NCBI RefSeq assembly: GCF_001051995.2
Contig: NZ_CP014646.1
Span: forward strand, 4,030,001-4,094,000
Origin: Thauera humireducens
Lineage (GTDB): Bacteria > Pseudomonadota > Gammaproteobacteria > Burkholderiales > Rhodocyclaceae
Length of the DNA stretch: 64,000 bases
Direction of reading: 5' to 3'
Shown: piece by piece, positions 56,731 through 64,000 of the stretch
Layout: each line of letters starts with the position of its first letter
How positions within the stretch are numbered: position 1 is the first letter of the stretch
The notes under the pieces: model-generated
Databases searched by the model: none
Told to the model about the DNA's origin: nothing
Seen by the model: the letters and a program-made list of their open reading frames with translations, nothing else
Position numbers and translations under genes: made by a program

Positions 56731-57999
56731 ATGACCACCAAATCCCAGGCTGTGCTGAACTGGATCGACGAGCGCTTCCCGCTGACGTCGTCCATCAAGG
56801 GGCACCTCACCGAGTACTACGCCCCGAAGAACTTCAACTTCTGGTATTTCTTCGGCTCGCTGGCGCTGTTGGTGCTGGTGATCCAGATCCTGACCGGTAT
56901 CTTCCTGGTCATGCACTACAAGCCGGATGCCTCGCTGAACGCAGCGGGTGTGCCGGTGGCCTTCGCCAGCGTCGAGTACATCATGCGCGAGGTGCCGGGT
57001 GGCTGGCTCATCCGCTACCTGCACTCGACCGGTGCCTCGGCCTTCTTCGTCGTGGTCTACCTGCACATGTTCCGCGGCCTGCTCTACGGTTCCTACCGTA
57101 AGCCGCGCGAGCTGATCTGGATCTTCGGTACCCTGATCTTCCTGGTGCTGATGGCCGAAGCCTTCATGGGCTATCTGCTGCCGTGGGGGCAGATGTCCTT
57201 CTGGGGCGCCCAGGTCATCGTGAACCTGTTCTCGGCGATTCCGGTGATCGGCCCCGACCTGTCGCTGGTCATCCGCGGCGACTTCGTCGTGTCCGATGCC
57301 ACGCTGAACCGCTTCTTCTCCTTCCACGTCATCGCCGTGCCGCTGGTGCTGATCGGTCTCGTCGCTGCGCACATCATCGCGCTGCACGAAGTCGGCTCCA
57401 ACAACCCGGACGGTGTCGAGATCAAGAAGAAGAAGGATGCGAACGGCATTCCGCTGGACGGCATTCCCTTCCACCCGTACTACACGGTCAAGGATATCGT
57501 TGGCGTCGTGGCCTTCCTGTTCTTCTTCAGCGCGGTGGTGTTTTTCGCGCCGGAAGCGGGGGGGTACTTCCTCGAGTTCAACAACTTCCTGCCTGCCGAC
57601 CCGCTGACGACGCCGCCTCACATTGCGCCGGTGTGGTATTTCACCCCCTTCTATTCCATCCTGCGTGCGGTCACCTACCCGCTGTTCGGGCTGGATGCGA
57701 AGTTCTGGGGTGTCGTGGCCATGGGCGCGTCGGTGGTGATCATCGCCTTCCTGCCCTGGCTGGACCGCAGCCCGGTGAAGTCGATCCGCTACAAGGGTCC
57801 GATCTTCAAGATCGCGCTGGTCATCTTCGTCATCTGCTTCTTCATCCTGGGCTACCTGGGCGTGCTGCCCCCGACCCCGGGTCGTACGCTGGTGTCGCAG
57901 ATCTGCTCGGTGCTGTACTTCGCGTTCTTCCTGCTGATGCCGTGGTACAGCAAGCTCGACAAGTGCAAGGCCGAACCGGAAAGGGTGAACTTCAAATGA
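56731..57999 (+). CDS. petB: Cytochrome b of the bc1 complex
   Basis: This 422-aa membrane subunit carries both b haems. TM helices start at ~48 ('FWYFFGSLALLVLVIQILTG'); the haem His pairs lie in 'IRYLHSTGASAFFVVVYLHM' and in the helix 'FFSFHVIAVPLVLIGLVAAH'. The quinol-site motif appears as 'PPHIAPVWYFTPFYSILRAV' (normally PEWY; here PVWYFTP). The length is typical. Its stop overlaps the petC start. Confidence 0.97.
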   Translation: MTTKSQAVLNWIDERFPLTSSIKGHLTEYYAPKNFNFWYFFGSLALLVLVIQILTGIFLVMHYKPDASLNAAGVPVAFASVEYIMREVPGGWLIRYLHSTGASAFFVVVYLHMFRGLLYGSYRKPRELIWIFGTLIFLVLMAEAFMGYLLPWGQMSFWGAQVIVNLFSAIPVIGPDLSLVIRGDFVVSDATLNRFFSFHVIAVPLVLIGLVAAHIIALHEVGSNNPDGVEIKKKKDANGIPLDGIPFHPYYTVKDIVGVVAFLFFFSAVVFFAPEAGGYFLEFNNFLPADPLTTPPHIAPVWYFTPFYSILRAVTYPLFGLDAKFWGVVAMGASVVIIAFLPWLDRSPVKSIRYKGPIFKIALVIFVICFFILGYLGVLPPTPGRTLVSQICSVLYFAFFLLMPWYSKLDKCKAEPERVNFK

Positions 58000-58751
58000 A
58001 AATGCGCGTGATCAATCTCATCAAGCGTGCGGCGGCGGTGCTGCTGTTCGCTCCGGCGGTGGCGCTGGCGGCAGGTGCTGCGGTGCACCTCGACAAGGCG
58101 CCGGTCAGCACCGATCCGGCAGCGCTGCAGCACGGCGCCAAGCTGTTCGTCAATTACTGTCTGAACTGCCACAGCGCCTCGTTCACGCGCTACAACCAGT
58201 TGCAGAACATCGGCCTGTCCGAGCAGATGATTCGCGACAACCTGATGTTCACCGGCGAGAAGGTGGGCGATCTGATGAAGATCGCGATGCAGCGTGAAGA
58301 TGGCAAGGTGTGGTTCGGCAAGGCGCCGCCCGATCTGACGCTGGTTGCACGTGCGCGTGCTTCCGGTGACGGCAGCGGGGCCGACTGGCTGTACACCTAC
58401 CTGCGCCAGTTCTACCGCGATCCGGCGCGCCCGACGGGCTGGAACAACGTGATCTTCGCGAACGTGGGCATGCCGCACGCGCTGTGGGAGCTACAGGGCG
58501 AACAGGTCGCCAAGATCACCCAGAACGCGGATGGCACGACCACGACCGTGCTCGAGCTCGCCAAGCCCGGCAAGCTGTCGGTCGAAGAGTACGACAAGTC
58601 GATCGCCGACCTCGTGTCCTTCCTGGTCTGGATGGGCGAGCCGGTCGCCGAGAAGCGCAAGTCGATCGGCACCTACGTGCTGATCTTCCTGGCGGGCCTG
58701 TTCGTGCTGTCGTACGCACTGAAGAAGAACTACTGGAAGGACATTCATTGA
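57996..58751 (+). CDS. petC: Cytochrome c1
   Basis: This 251-aa subunit has a signal peptide (MKMRVINLIKRAAAVLLFAP...ALA), a haem c motif 'CLNCH' after 'KLFVNY', the axial methionine region ('FANVGMPHALWELQGEQ') and a C-terminal TM anchor ('YVLIFLAGLFVLSYALKKNY'). The ATG at 57996 overlaps the petB stop (ATGA), so translation is coupled. Confidence 0.96.
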   Translation: MKMRVINLIKRAAAVLLFAPAVALAAGAAVHLDKAPVSTDPAALQHGAKLFVNYCLNCHSASFTRYNQLQNIGLSEQMIRDNLMFTGEKVGDLMKIAMQREDGKVWFGKAPPDLTLVARARASGDGSGADWLYTYLRQFYRDPARPTGWNNVIFANVGMPHALWELQGEQVAKITQNADGTTTTVLELAKPGKLSVEEYDKSIADLVSFLVWMGEPVAEKRKSIGTYVLIFLAGLFVLSYALKKNYWKDIH

Positions 58752-58800
58752 TCGGAATGGCAACCGGCCGCGAGGCCTGTTGATGCAGTCCTGACCCAGA

Positions 58801-58837
58801 CGCACCACGCGGAACCGCGTGGTGCGCTTTTGCTTTT
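58801..58837 (+). terminator. Terminator of petABC
   Basis: CGCACCACGCGG (58801-58812) and CCGCGTGGTGCG (58815-58826) form a 12-bp perfect hairpin with a 2-base loop, followed by CTTTTGCTTTT. It comes 50 bp after petC and separates it from sspA. Confidence 0.92.
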
Positions 58838-58859
58838 GTATCCCCGGAGTGGCAACACC

Positions 58860-59456
58860 ATGATGAACCTGTATTCCGGCACGACCGATCCCTTCAGCCA
58901 TCGCTGCCGGATCGTCCTGTTCGAGAAGGGCATGGATTTCGAAGTCATCGACGTCGATCTCTACAACAAGCCCGAAGACATCGCCGTCATCAACCCCTAC
59001 AACCGTGTGCCGGTGCTGGTCGACCGCGATCTCGTGCTGTACGAGTCGAACATCATCAACGAGTACATCGACGAGCGCTTCCCCCATCCGCAGCTGATGC
59101 CGCCCGACCCGATCATGCGTGCGCGTGCGCGGCAACTGCTGCACACCTTCGAGCACGAGCTGTTCTCGCACCTCGAAGCCCTGGAGGCCAACCAGAAGGG
59201 CGTGGAGAAGAGCCGCGCCCACGTGCGCGACCAGCTCACCCAGCTCGCACCGATCTTCACCAAGCAGAAGTTCATGCTGAGCGAGGAGTTCTCGATGCTC
59301 GACGTGGCCATCGCGCCGCTGCTGTGGCGCCTCGAGCACTACGGTATCGAGCTGCCGAAGGCGGCGGCGCCGCTGATGAAGTACGCCGAGCGCATTTTCA
59401 GCCGTCAGGGTTTCATCGACGCGCTGACGCCCTCCGAGAAGGTGATGCGTCGCTGA
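58860..59456 (+). CDS. sspA: Stringent starvation protein A
   Basis: This 198-aa GST-fold protein has no GST activity but binds RNA polymerase in starved cells. 'MMNLYSGTTDPFSHRCRIVL' and 'DLYNKPEDIAVINPYNRVPV' are typical SspA sequence, with 'LYESNIINEYIDERFPHPQL' in the middle. GGAG lies before the start. sspB follows, as in most beta- and gammaproteobacteria. Confidence 0.95.
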   Translation: MMNLYSGTTDPFSHRCRIVLFEKGMDFEVIDVDLYNKPEDIAVINPYNRVPVLVDRDLVLYESNIINEYIDERFPHPQLMPPDPIMRARARQLLHTFEHELFSHLEALEANQKGVEKSRAHVRDQLTQLAPIFTKQKFMLSEEFSMLDVAIAPLLWRLEHYGIELPKAAAPLMKYAERIFSRQGFIDALTPSEKVMRR

Positions 59457-59519
59457 CCTGCCAATCCCCGACGTCGCCGGCCGCGTCTCGCGGCCGCGGC
59501 GTCGCCTGCTGGAAGACAC

Positions 59520-59993
59520 ATGAGCACCGTATCGACCAAGCCTTACCTGATCCGCGCCATCTGGGAGTGGTGTGTCGATCAGGGCTTCACGCCCTACGTC
59601 GCCACGCTCGTGGACGCCCAGACGCGCGTCCCGCCGGGTTATGCACGTGACGGACAGATCGTGCTGAACCTGTCGCCCGATGCGACGGGGCAGTTGCAGA
59701 TCGCGAACGATTTCATCACCTTCCAGGCCCGATTCGGTGGGGTCGCGCATTCGCTGGTGGTGCCGATTGCCAACGTGATCGCCGTCTATGCGCGCGAGAA
59801 CGGGCAGGGCATGGCCTTCGAGACCGAGATCTCGGGCGAGGAGGCCGGCGTCGATGCGGATGAGCGGCCGGGCGAGATGCCCGACATCGTCGAGGACATG
59901 GCCGACGCGGCTGCCGCGGCAAAGGCCGAGGCGCCCTCGGGTGATGAGCCTCCGCGCCGTCCTCGTCCCTCCCACCTGACCGTCGTGAAGTGA
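59520..59993 (+). CDS. sspB: ClpXP specificity-enhancing factor SspB
   Basis: This 157-aa adaptor delivers ssrA-tagged proteins to ClpXP. The folded domain (~1-105) starts 'STKPYLIRAIWEWCVDQGFT' and has 'VLNLSPDATGQLQIANDFIT'. A disordered acidic linker and the ClpX-binding tail 'RPSHLTVVK' follow. The domain order and tail are those of the E. coli protein. Confidence 0.95.
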   Translation: MSTVSTKPYLIRAIWEWCVDQGFTPYVATLVDAQTRVPPGYARDGQIVLNLSPDATGQLQIANDFITFQARFGGVAHSLVVPIANVIAVYARENGQGMAFETEISGEEAGVDADERPGEMPDIVEDMADAAAAAKAEAPSGDEPPRRPRPSHLTVVK

Positions 59994-60001
59994 GACACCC
60001 C

Positions 60002-60499
60002 ATGGCCAGTCTTGAATGGAGCGAGAAGCTGGAAAACGGCCTCCCGCGCATGGATGACACGCACCGCGAGTTCGTCGAGCTGTACAACGTGGTCGCCAAC
60101 GCCGGACCGGACGCGTTCCTCGCTGCCTACGATGCCTTCGTCGCGCACACCGAGGCCCACTTCGCCCAGGAGAACCGATGGATGGAGGCGGTGAATTTCC
60201 CGGGTTGCCATCGCGCCGAGCACGACCGTGTGCTGGCGGTGCTGCACGACATCCGCAAGCGCGTCGCTGCGGGTGACACCTTCTTCGCCAAGCGCCTGGT
60301 GCAGGAGTTGCCGGCCTGGTTCGACCATCACACCAACGGCATGGATGCCGCGCTGGCTTTCCATTTGCAGAGCGTTGGCTATGACGTCGACAGCGGTACG
60401 TTTGCGAATGCCGAAGGCGCCGTAGGGCAGGCCGCATCCGGTTGCGCCTGTGCGACGCTGACCGCCGAAAGCGACGCCGAGAAGAAGGCCTGCGCCTGA
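60002..60499 (+). CDS. Bacteriohemerythrin
   Basis: This 165-aa di-iron O2-binding protein has the hemerythrin residue set in order: H in 'MDDTHREFVELYN', H and E in 'HTEAHFAQENRWME', H-x3-H in 'CHRAEHDRV', and H-H in 'WFDHHTNGMD'. The ~35 C-terminal residues hold three cysteines ('SGCACATL', 'KKACA'), an uncommon tail. It may store or sense O2, or protect enzymes from it. The start overlaps nothing; the sspB stop lies 8 bp before it. Confidence 0.9.
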   Translation: MASLEWSEKLENGLPRMDDTHREFVELYNVVANAGPDAFLAAYDAFVAHTEAHFAQENRWMEAVNFPGCHRAEHDRVLAVLHDIRKRVAAGDTFFAKRLVQELPAWFDHHTNGMDAALAFHLQSVGYDVDSGTFANAEGAVGQAASGCACATLTAESDAEKKACA

Positions 60500-60527
60500 T
60501 TCGCGCTGCCGCGTTGCTGCACGTGTT

Positions 60528-61781
60528 TCAATCCAGGAACGGAAAGACCACTGGCGGCCGCTGACCCTCGATCAGGGCGGTGAGCGCGGCGGCCGAGCCG
60601 CAGGCGAGCGTCCATCCCAGGGTGCCGTGGCCGGTATTCAACCACAGGTTGTCCAGCCGGCCGCGCCCGATCAGGGGCAGATTACCCGGCGTTGCGGGGC
60701 GTAATCCCGCCCATGGCGTCACCTGCGTTTCGTCGATCGCGCCCGGGAAATGGGTCCGCGCCCATTCGAGCAGCGGCTCGATGCGCTCGGGCCGGATCGT
60801 CGTGTCGAAGCCGGCGAGTTCGGCCGTTCCCGCCACGCGAAGGCGATCCCCCAGCCGCGAGCAGACGATCCGGCGCGATTCGTCGGTCAGGCTCACCACC
60901 GGCGCCCGGTCCGGTGCTGCAAGAGCGGCCGTGATCGAATAGCCCTTCACCGGATAGATCGGTACGCGTTGCCCCAACGGTCGCAGCAACCGGCCGCTGT
61001 AGCTGCCGAGGCACACGACGACCGCGTCGGCGCTCAGCATGCCCTTGCGCCCCTCGGCGTCGCGCACGTATGCGCCCTCGATGCGATTGCGGGTAACCGC
61101 CAGCCGCCGGATCTCGGTGTTCCAGTGCAGCAAGGCCCCCCTCGCTTCCAGCTGCGCGGCGAGCGCTTCGGTGAAGCGCTGTGCATTGCCGGATTCGTCG
61201 TCCGGAGCATACAAGCCGCCTGCGATCGCATCCGGCCGGCCCGCGAGCGCGGGCTCCAGGGCGAGGCATTCCTCGCGCGAGCGTACTTCCGCGGGAATGC
61301 CGAGCTTCTGCAGCGACGATGCGCGCATGGGGGCATGGGCGAATTCGCGTGCGGTGTGGAACAGATGCAGGATGCCGGCCGCGCGTTGCTCGTAGTCGAT
61401 GCCGGTCGTTTCCCGCAGGGCACGCAGGCGTTCGCCGCTGAAGAGGGCGAGTGCGGCGATCGCCTCGGTGTTGCGGCGTGTGCGCCACGGCAGGCATTCG
61501 TGCAGGAAGGACAGCGCCCAGCGCCATTGCGCCGGGTCGAGGGAAGGGCGGACTTTCAGCGGCGCGTCCTCGCGCCCGAGCCAGCGCAGCGCGAGCCAGG
61601 GCGCAGCCGGATTGGCCCACGGTTCCGGATGACTGATCGAGATCTGGCCGCCGTTGGCAAAGCTTGTCTCGCGCCCGGCGCCGGGCTGGCGGTCGACGAG
61701 ACTGACCTCGAAGCCCGCCTGTTGCAGGAACCAGGCGGTCGTGACGCCGGTGACGCCGGCGCCGAGAACCATGACGTGCAT
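60528..61781 (-). CDS. dadA: D-amino acid dehydrogenase
   Basis: This 417-aa FAD enzyme oxidises D-amino acids (D-alanine best) to keto acids and passes electrons to the respiratory chain. The dinucleotide motif is 'VLGAGVTGVTTAWFLQQAGF', followed by 'LVDRQPGAGRETSFANGGQI'. The C-terminal region has 'GLRPATPGNLPLIGRGRLDN' and 'NTGHGTLGWTLACGSAAALT'. Length and motifs match DadA. No alr (racemase) gene is next to it. Confidence 0.93.
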   Translation of the reverse strand: MHVMVLGAGVTGVTTAWFLQQAGFEVSLVDRQPGAGRETSFANGGQISISHPEPWANPAAPWLALRWLGREDAPLKVRPSLDPAQWRWALSFLHECLPWRTRRNTEAIAALALFSGERLRALRETTGIDYEQRAAGILHLFHTAREFAHAPMRASSLQKLGIPAEVRSREECLALEPALAGRPDAIAGGLYAPDDESGNAQRFTEALAAQLEARGALLHWNTEIRRLAVTRNRIEGAYVRDAEGRKGMLSADAVVVCLGSYSGRLLRPLGQRVPIYPVKGYSITAALAAPDRAPVVSLTDESRRIVCSRLGDRLRVAGTAELAGFDTTIRPERIEPLLEWARTHFPGAIDETQVTPWAGLRPATPGNLPLIGRGRLDNLWLNTGHGTLGWTLACGSAAALTALIEGQRPPVVFPFLD

Positions 61782-61973
61782 ATGTCGGGGAGCGGTGGAT
61801 GACGGCTGTACGAGTCGGGCCCCCGAGCGAGGTTCCCGCCGCAGCAGAGGCGCGATGATACCCCTACGGCCCGCGGCAGAAACACGTGGCGCGTTTTTTT
61901 GCCGTGCGTACGGCGCGTGGAACCGGGATAATTCGGCCTGTCAGACATCACACCGCATTCACGGAGTTCTCTC

Positions 61974-62975
61974 ATGCGTCGCGTCACCCTCACCCAGTTC
62001 CTGATCGAGCAGCAACGCGCCGGTCGCATCACCGCCGACCTGCGCCTGCTGATCGAGGTCGTCGCCCGGGCGGTCAAGGCCATCAGCGTCAATGTGTCCA
62101 AGGGCGCGCTCGCCGGGGTGCTCGGCGAGGCCGGCACCGACAACGTGCAGGGCGAGGCGCAGAAGAAGCTGGATGTGATCGCCAACGAGATCCTGCTACA
62201 GGCCAACGAGTGGGGCGGTCACCTTGCGGCGATGGCCTCCGAGGAGGTCGAGACGGTGCACCAGATCCCCTTCGACTATCCGAAGGGCGGCTTCCTGCTG
62301 CTGTTCGATCCGCTCGATGGCTCGTCGAATATCGACGTCAATATCTCGGTCGGCACGATCTTCTCCGTATTGCGCAATCCGCCGGGGGGCGAGCAGCCGA
62401 ATGAAGACAGCTTCCTGCAGCCGGGGCGCGAGCAGGTCGCCGCGGGCTATGCCGTCTATGGTCCGTCCACCCAGTTCGTGCTGACGGTCGGCCAGGGCGT
62501 GCATGCCTTCACGCTGGACCGCGAGATGGGCAGTTTCATCTACACGCACCCCTTCATGACCATCCCCGAGGAGACGCGCGAGTACGCGATCAATGCGTCG
62601 AATGCGCGTTTCTGGGAGAAGCCGGTGCAGCGCTACATCGACGAACTGCAACAGGGCAAGACGGGGCCGCGCGGTGTCGACTTCAACATGCGCTGGGTCG
62701 CGTCGATGGTGTCCGACGTGCATCGCATCCTCACCCGCGGTGGCATCTTCATGTACCCGATGGACGACAAGTGCCGCGACAAGGGCGGCAAGCTGCGCCT
62801 GATGTACGAGGCCAATCCGATGGCGATGCTGGTCGAGCAGGCAGGCGGGGCGGCCAGCACCGGTCGCGAGCGCATCCTCGACGTGCAGCCGCGCGAACTC
62901 CATCAGCGCGTGCCCGTGATCCTCGGTTCCAGGGCCGAGGTCGAGCGCGTGACCGAGTACCACCGCGAGACCTGA
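61974..62975 (+). CDS. fbp: Fructose-1,6-bisphosphatase class I
   Basis: This 333-aa enzyme removes the 1-phosphate of fructose 1,6-bisphosphate in gluconeogenesis. The metal-site motif '[20 protein letters not shown]' and active-site '[12 protein letters not shown]...[17 protein letters not shown]' region are present. The start '[15 protein letters not shown]' is that of the betaproteobacterial form. tamA begins 10 bp after the stop. Confidence 0.97.
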   Translation: MRRVTLTQFLIEQQRAGRITADLRLLIEVVARAVKAISVNVSKGALAGVLGEAGTDNVQGEAQKKLDVIANEILLQANEWGGHLAAMASEEVETVHQIPFDYPKGGFLLLFDPLDGSSNIDVNISVGTIFSVLRNPPGGEQPNEDSFLQPGREQVAAGYAVYGPSTQFVLTVGQGVHAFTLDREMGSFIYTHPFMTIPEETREYAINASNARFWEKPVQRYIDELQQGKTGPRGVDFNMRWVASMVSDVHRILTRGGIFMYPMDDKCRDKGGKLRLMYEANPMAMLVEQAGGAASTGRERILDVQPRELHQRVPVILGSRAEVERVTEYHRET

Positions 62976-62985
62976 TCGCGGCCGT

Positions 62986-64000
62986 ATGCGCCCTTGGCGC
63001 GGTTTGGCTCTCCTGCTGATCAGCGGCGTGTTGGCCGCGCCCCTGTCGACTGCGGCGCAGCAGGCGCTCGACGTCGAGCTGGAAGCGCCCGAGGCGGTGC
63101 GCGGGCTGCTCGAGCGTCACGTGCGCCTGTTGCGACGCAGCGACGCGACGATGCCCGAGGCTGCTCCCGACCGAAGCGCGATGGCCCGCCGCGCCCGGCG
63201 CGAGGTCGGCGACCTGCTCGCCACCGAGGGCTACTTCACGCCGACGGTGCGCATCGATCGCAGCGAGGCCGGGCGCTGGGTGATCAAGGTGGACCCGGGG
63301 CCACGCACGACCATCGCTGAGGTGACAGTGGACTTCGATGGCGAGATCACGCGTGCTGCAGAGCAGGGCGGCGACGAGTATCTCGCCCGGCTGCGGGCGA
63401 GTTGGTCGCTGCCGCCGGGGGCGCCCTTCCGCCAGGCCGACTGGGATGCCGCCAAACAGCAGATGCTCGACAGCGTATCGGCGCGGCGCTATGCGGCGGC
63501 GCGCATGGTGGAGAGCCGCGCGGAGGTCGACCCGGAGCGCGCCACTGCCCGACTCCGCGTCCGCCTCGACAGCGGCCCCGCCTTCTATCTCGGAGCGCTC
63601 GAGGTCAGCGGACTGCAGGAACTGCCGGCGGACCTGGTGCAGCGCTACAGCCGCCTGCGGGTCGGCGAACCCTACGACCGCGAGGCCTTGCTGGCCTTCC
63701 AGACGGGGTTGCAGAACACGCCGCATTTCGCGTCGGTGATCGTCGATGTCGAGCGCGATCCGGCGCTCGCTGCCGCGGTGCCGGTGCGCGTGCAGGTCTC
63801 CGAGGCGCGTCCAAAGCGCCTCGCGTTCGGCGCGGGCGTTTCCAGCAACACCGGCCTGCGGGCGGAGGCGAGCTATCGCGACGTGAATCTGCTGCGCCGC
63901 GGCTGGGAGCTGTCGACCGGCCTGCGCCTGGAGCAGCGCCGCCAGTCTGCCTACGCCGACGTCTTCCTGCCCCCTTCGGGCAACCATCGCGACAGCGTGG
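62986..64000 (+). CDS. tamA: Outer-membrane translocation module TamA (3' end outside window)
   Basis: The first ~338 residues of an Omp85-family protein are present, running off the right edge. A signal peptide (~1-23, ending 'LSTAA') is followed by three POTRA domains (~30-265, e.g. 'PAFYLGALEVSGLQELPADL' in the third) and the start of the beta-barrel ('KRLAFGAGVSSNTGLRAEAS'). TamA works with TamB in moving lipids or autotransporters between the membranes. tamB is expected just to the right. Confidence 0.92.
   Translation, partial: MRPWRGLALLLISGVLAAPLSTAAQQALDVELEAPEAVRGLLERHVRLLRRSDATMPEAAPDRSAMARRARREVGDLLATEGYFTPTVRIDRSEAGRWVIKVDPGPRTTIAEVTVDFDGEITRAAEQGGDEYLARLRASWSLPPGAPFRQADWDAAKQQMLDSVSARRYAAARMVESRAEVDPERATARLRVRLDSGPAFYLGALEVSGLQELPADLVQRYSRLRVGEPYDREALLAFQTGLQNTPHFASVIVDVERDPALAAAVPVRVQVSEARPKRLAFGAGVSSNTGLRAEASYRDVNLLRRGWELSTGLRLEQRRQSAYADVFLPPSGNHRDSV

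Overview
The window looks like the chromosome of a high-GC betaproteobacterium, most likely a Rhodocyclales relative of Thauera, Azoarcus or Aromatoleum. This is inferred from the product mix and gene order (hfq-hflX-hflK-hflC-DUF2065-hisZ-purA-rnr-rlmB; dnaX-ybaB-recR; petABC-sspA-sspB; ispG-hisS-yfgM-bamB-der), two TRAP systems, a Rieske oxygenase and strong GC bias at third codon positions. No database search could be run.

Bases 1 to about 8945 look accessory. They hold the end of a TRAP transporter (binding protein cut by the window edge, small and large permeases), a convergent GntR/FCD repressor, a second-copy-type ketol-acid reductoisomerase, a Rieske oxygenase and its flavin/ferredoxin reductase. 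Three related GTATAC-type operator sites lie next to the regulator, the reductoisomerase gene and the oxygenase gene, so the cluster probably forms one inducible import-and-oxidation regulon for an organic (probably aromatic) acid. It is followed by a decayed small gene, an AlpA/excisionase-like gene, three TGCAGCA iterons and a 3' fragment of tRNA-Leu(CAA). Together these look like the attR end of an integrated element.

From 9126 onward the DNA is core chromosome. In order: nhaR-like regulator, hpf-like gene, BI-1 membrane protein, accA-tilS; a dctSR two-component system divergent from a dctPQM C4-dicarboxylate TRAP operon with a hairpin between dctP and dctQ; ndk, rlmN-pilW-rodZ-ispG-hisS-yfgM-bamB-der; hfq-hflX-hflKC-DUF2065-hisZ-purA; two near-identical tRNA-Leu(CAG) genes on the minus strand, each with its own promoter and terminator; rnr-rlmB; and a cobalamin riboswitch ahead of bluB.

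From 40.8 kb: a PAS-GGDEF-EAL signalling protein with a degenerate GGDEF motif, an SLC13-type permease with regulatory RCK_C domains, a conserved 471-residue protein of unknown function next to a nitroreductase, an acyl-CoA synthetase with an ACGT-rich palindrome in its promoter region, the 4.5S SRP RNA gene, a ZIP metal transporter, a cyclopropane-fatty-acyl synthase, dnaX-ybaB-recR, the cytochrome bc1 operon petABC with sspA and sspB, a bacteriohemerythrin, a D-amino acid dehydrogenase, class I fructose-1,6-bisphosphatase, and the start of tamA at the right edge.
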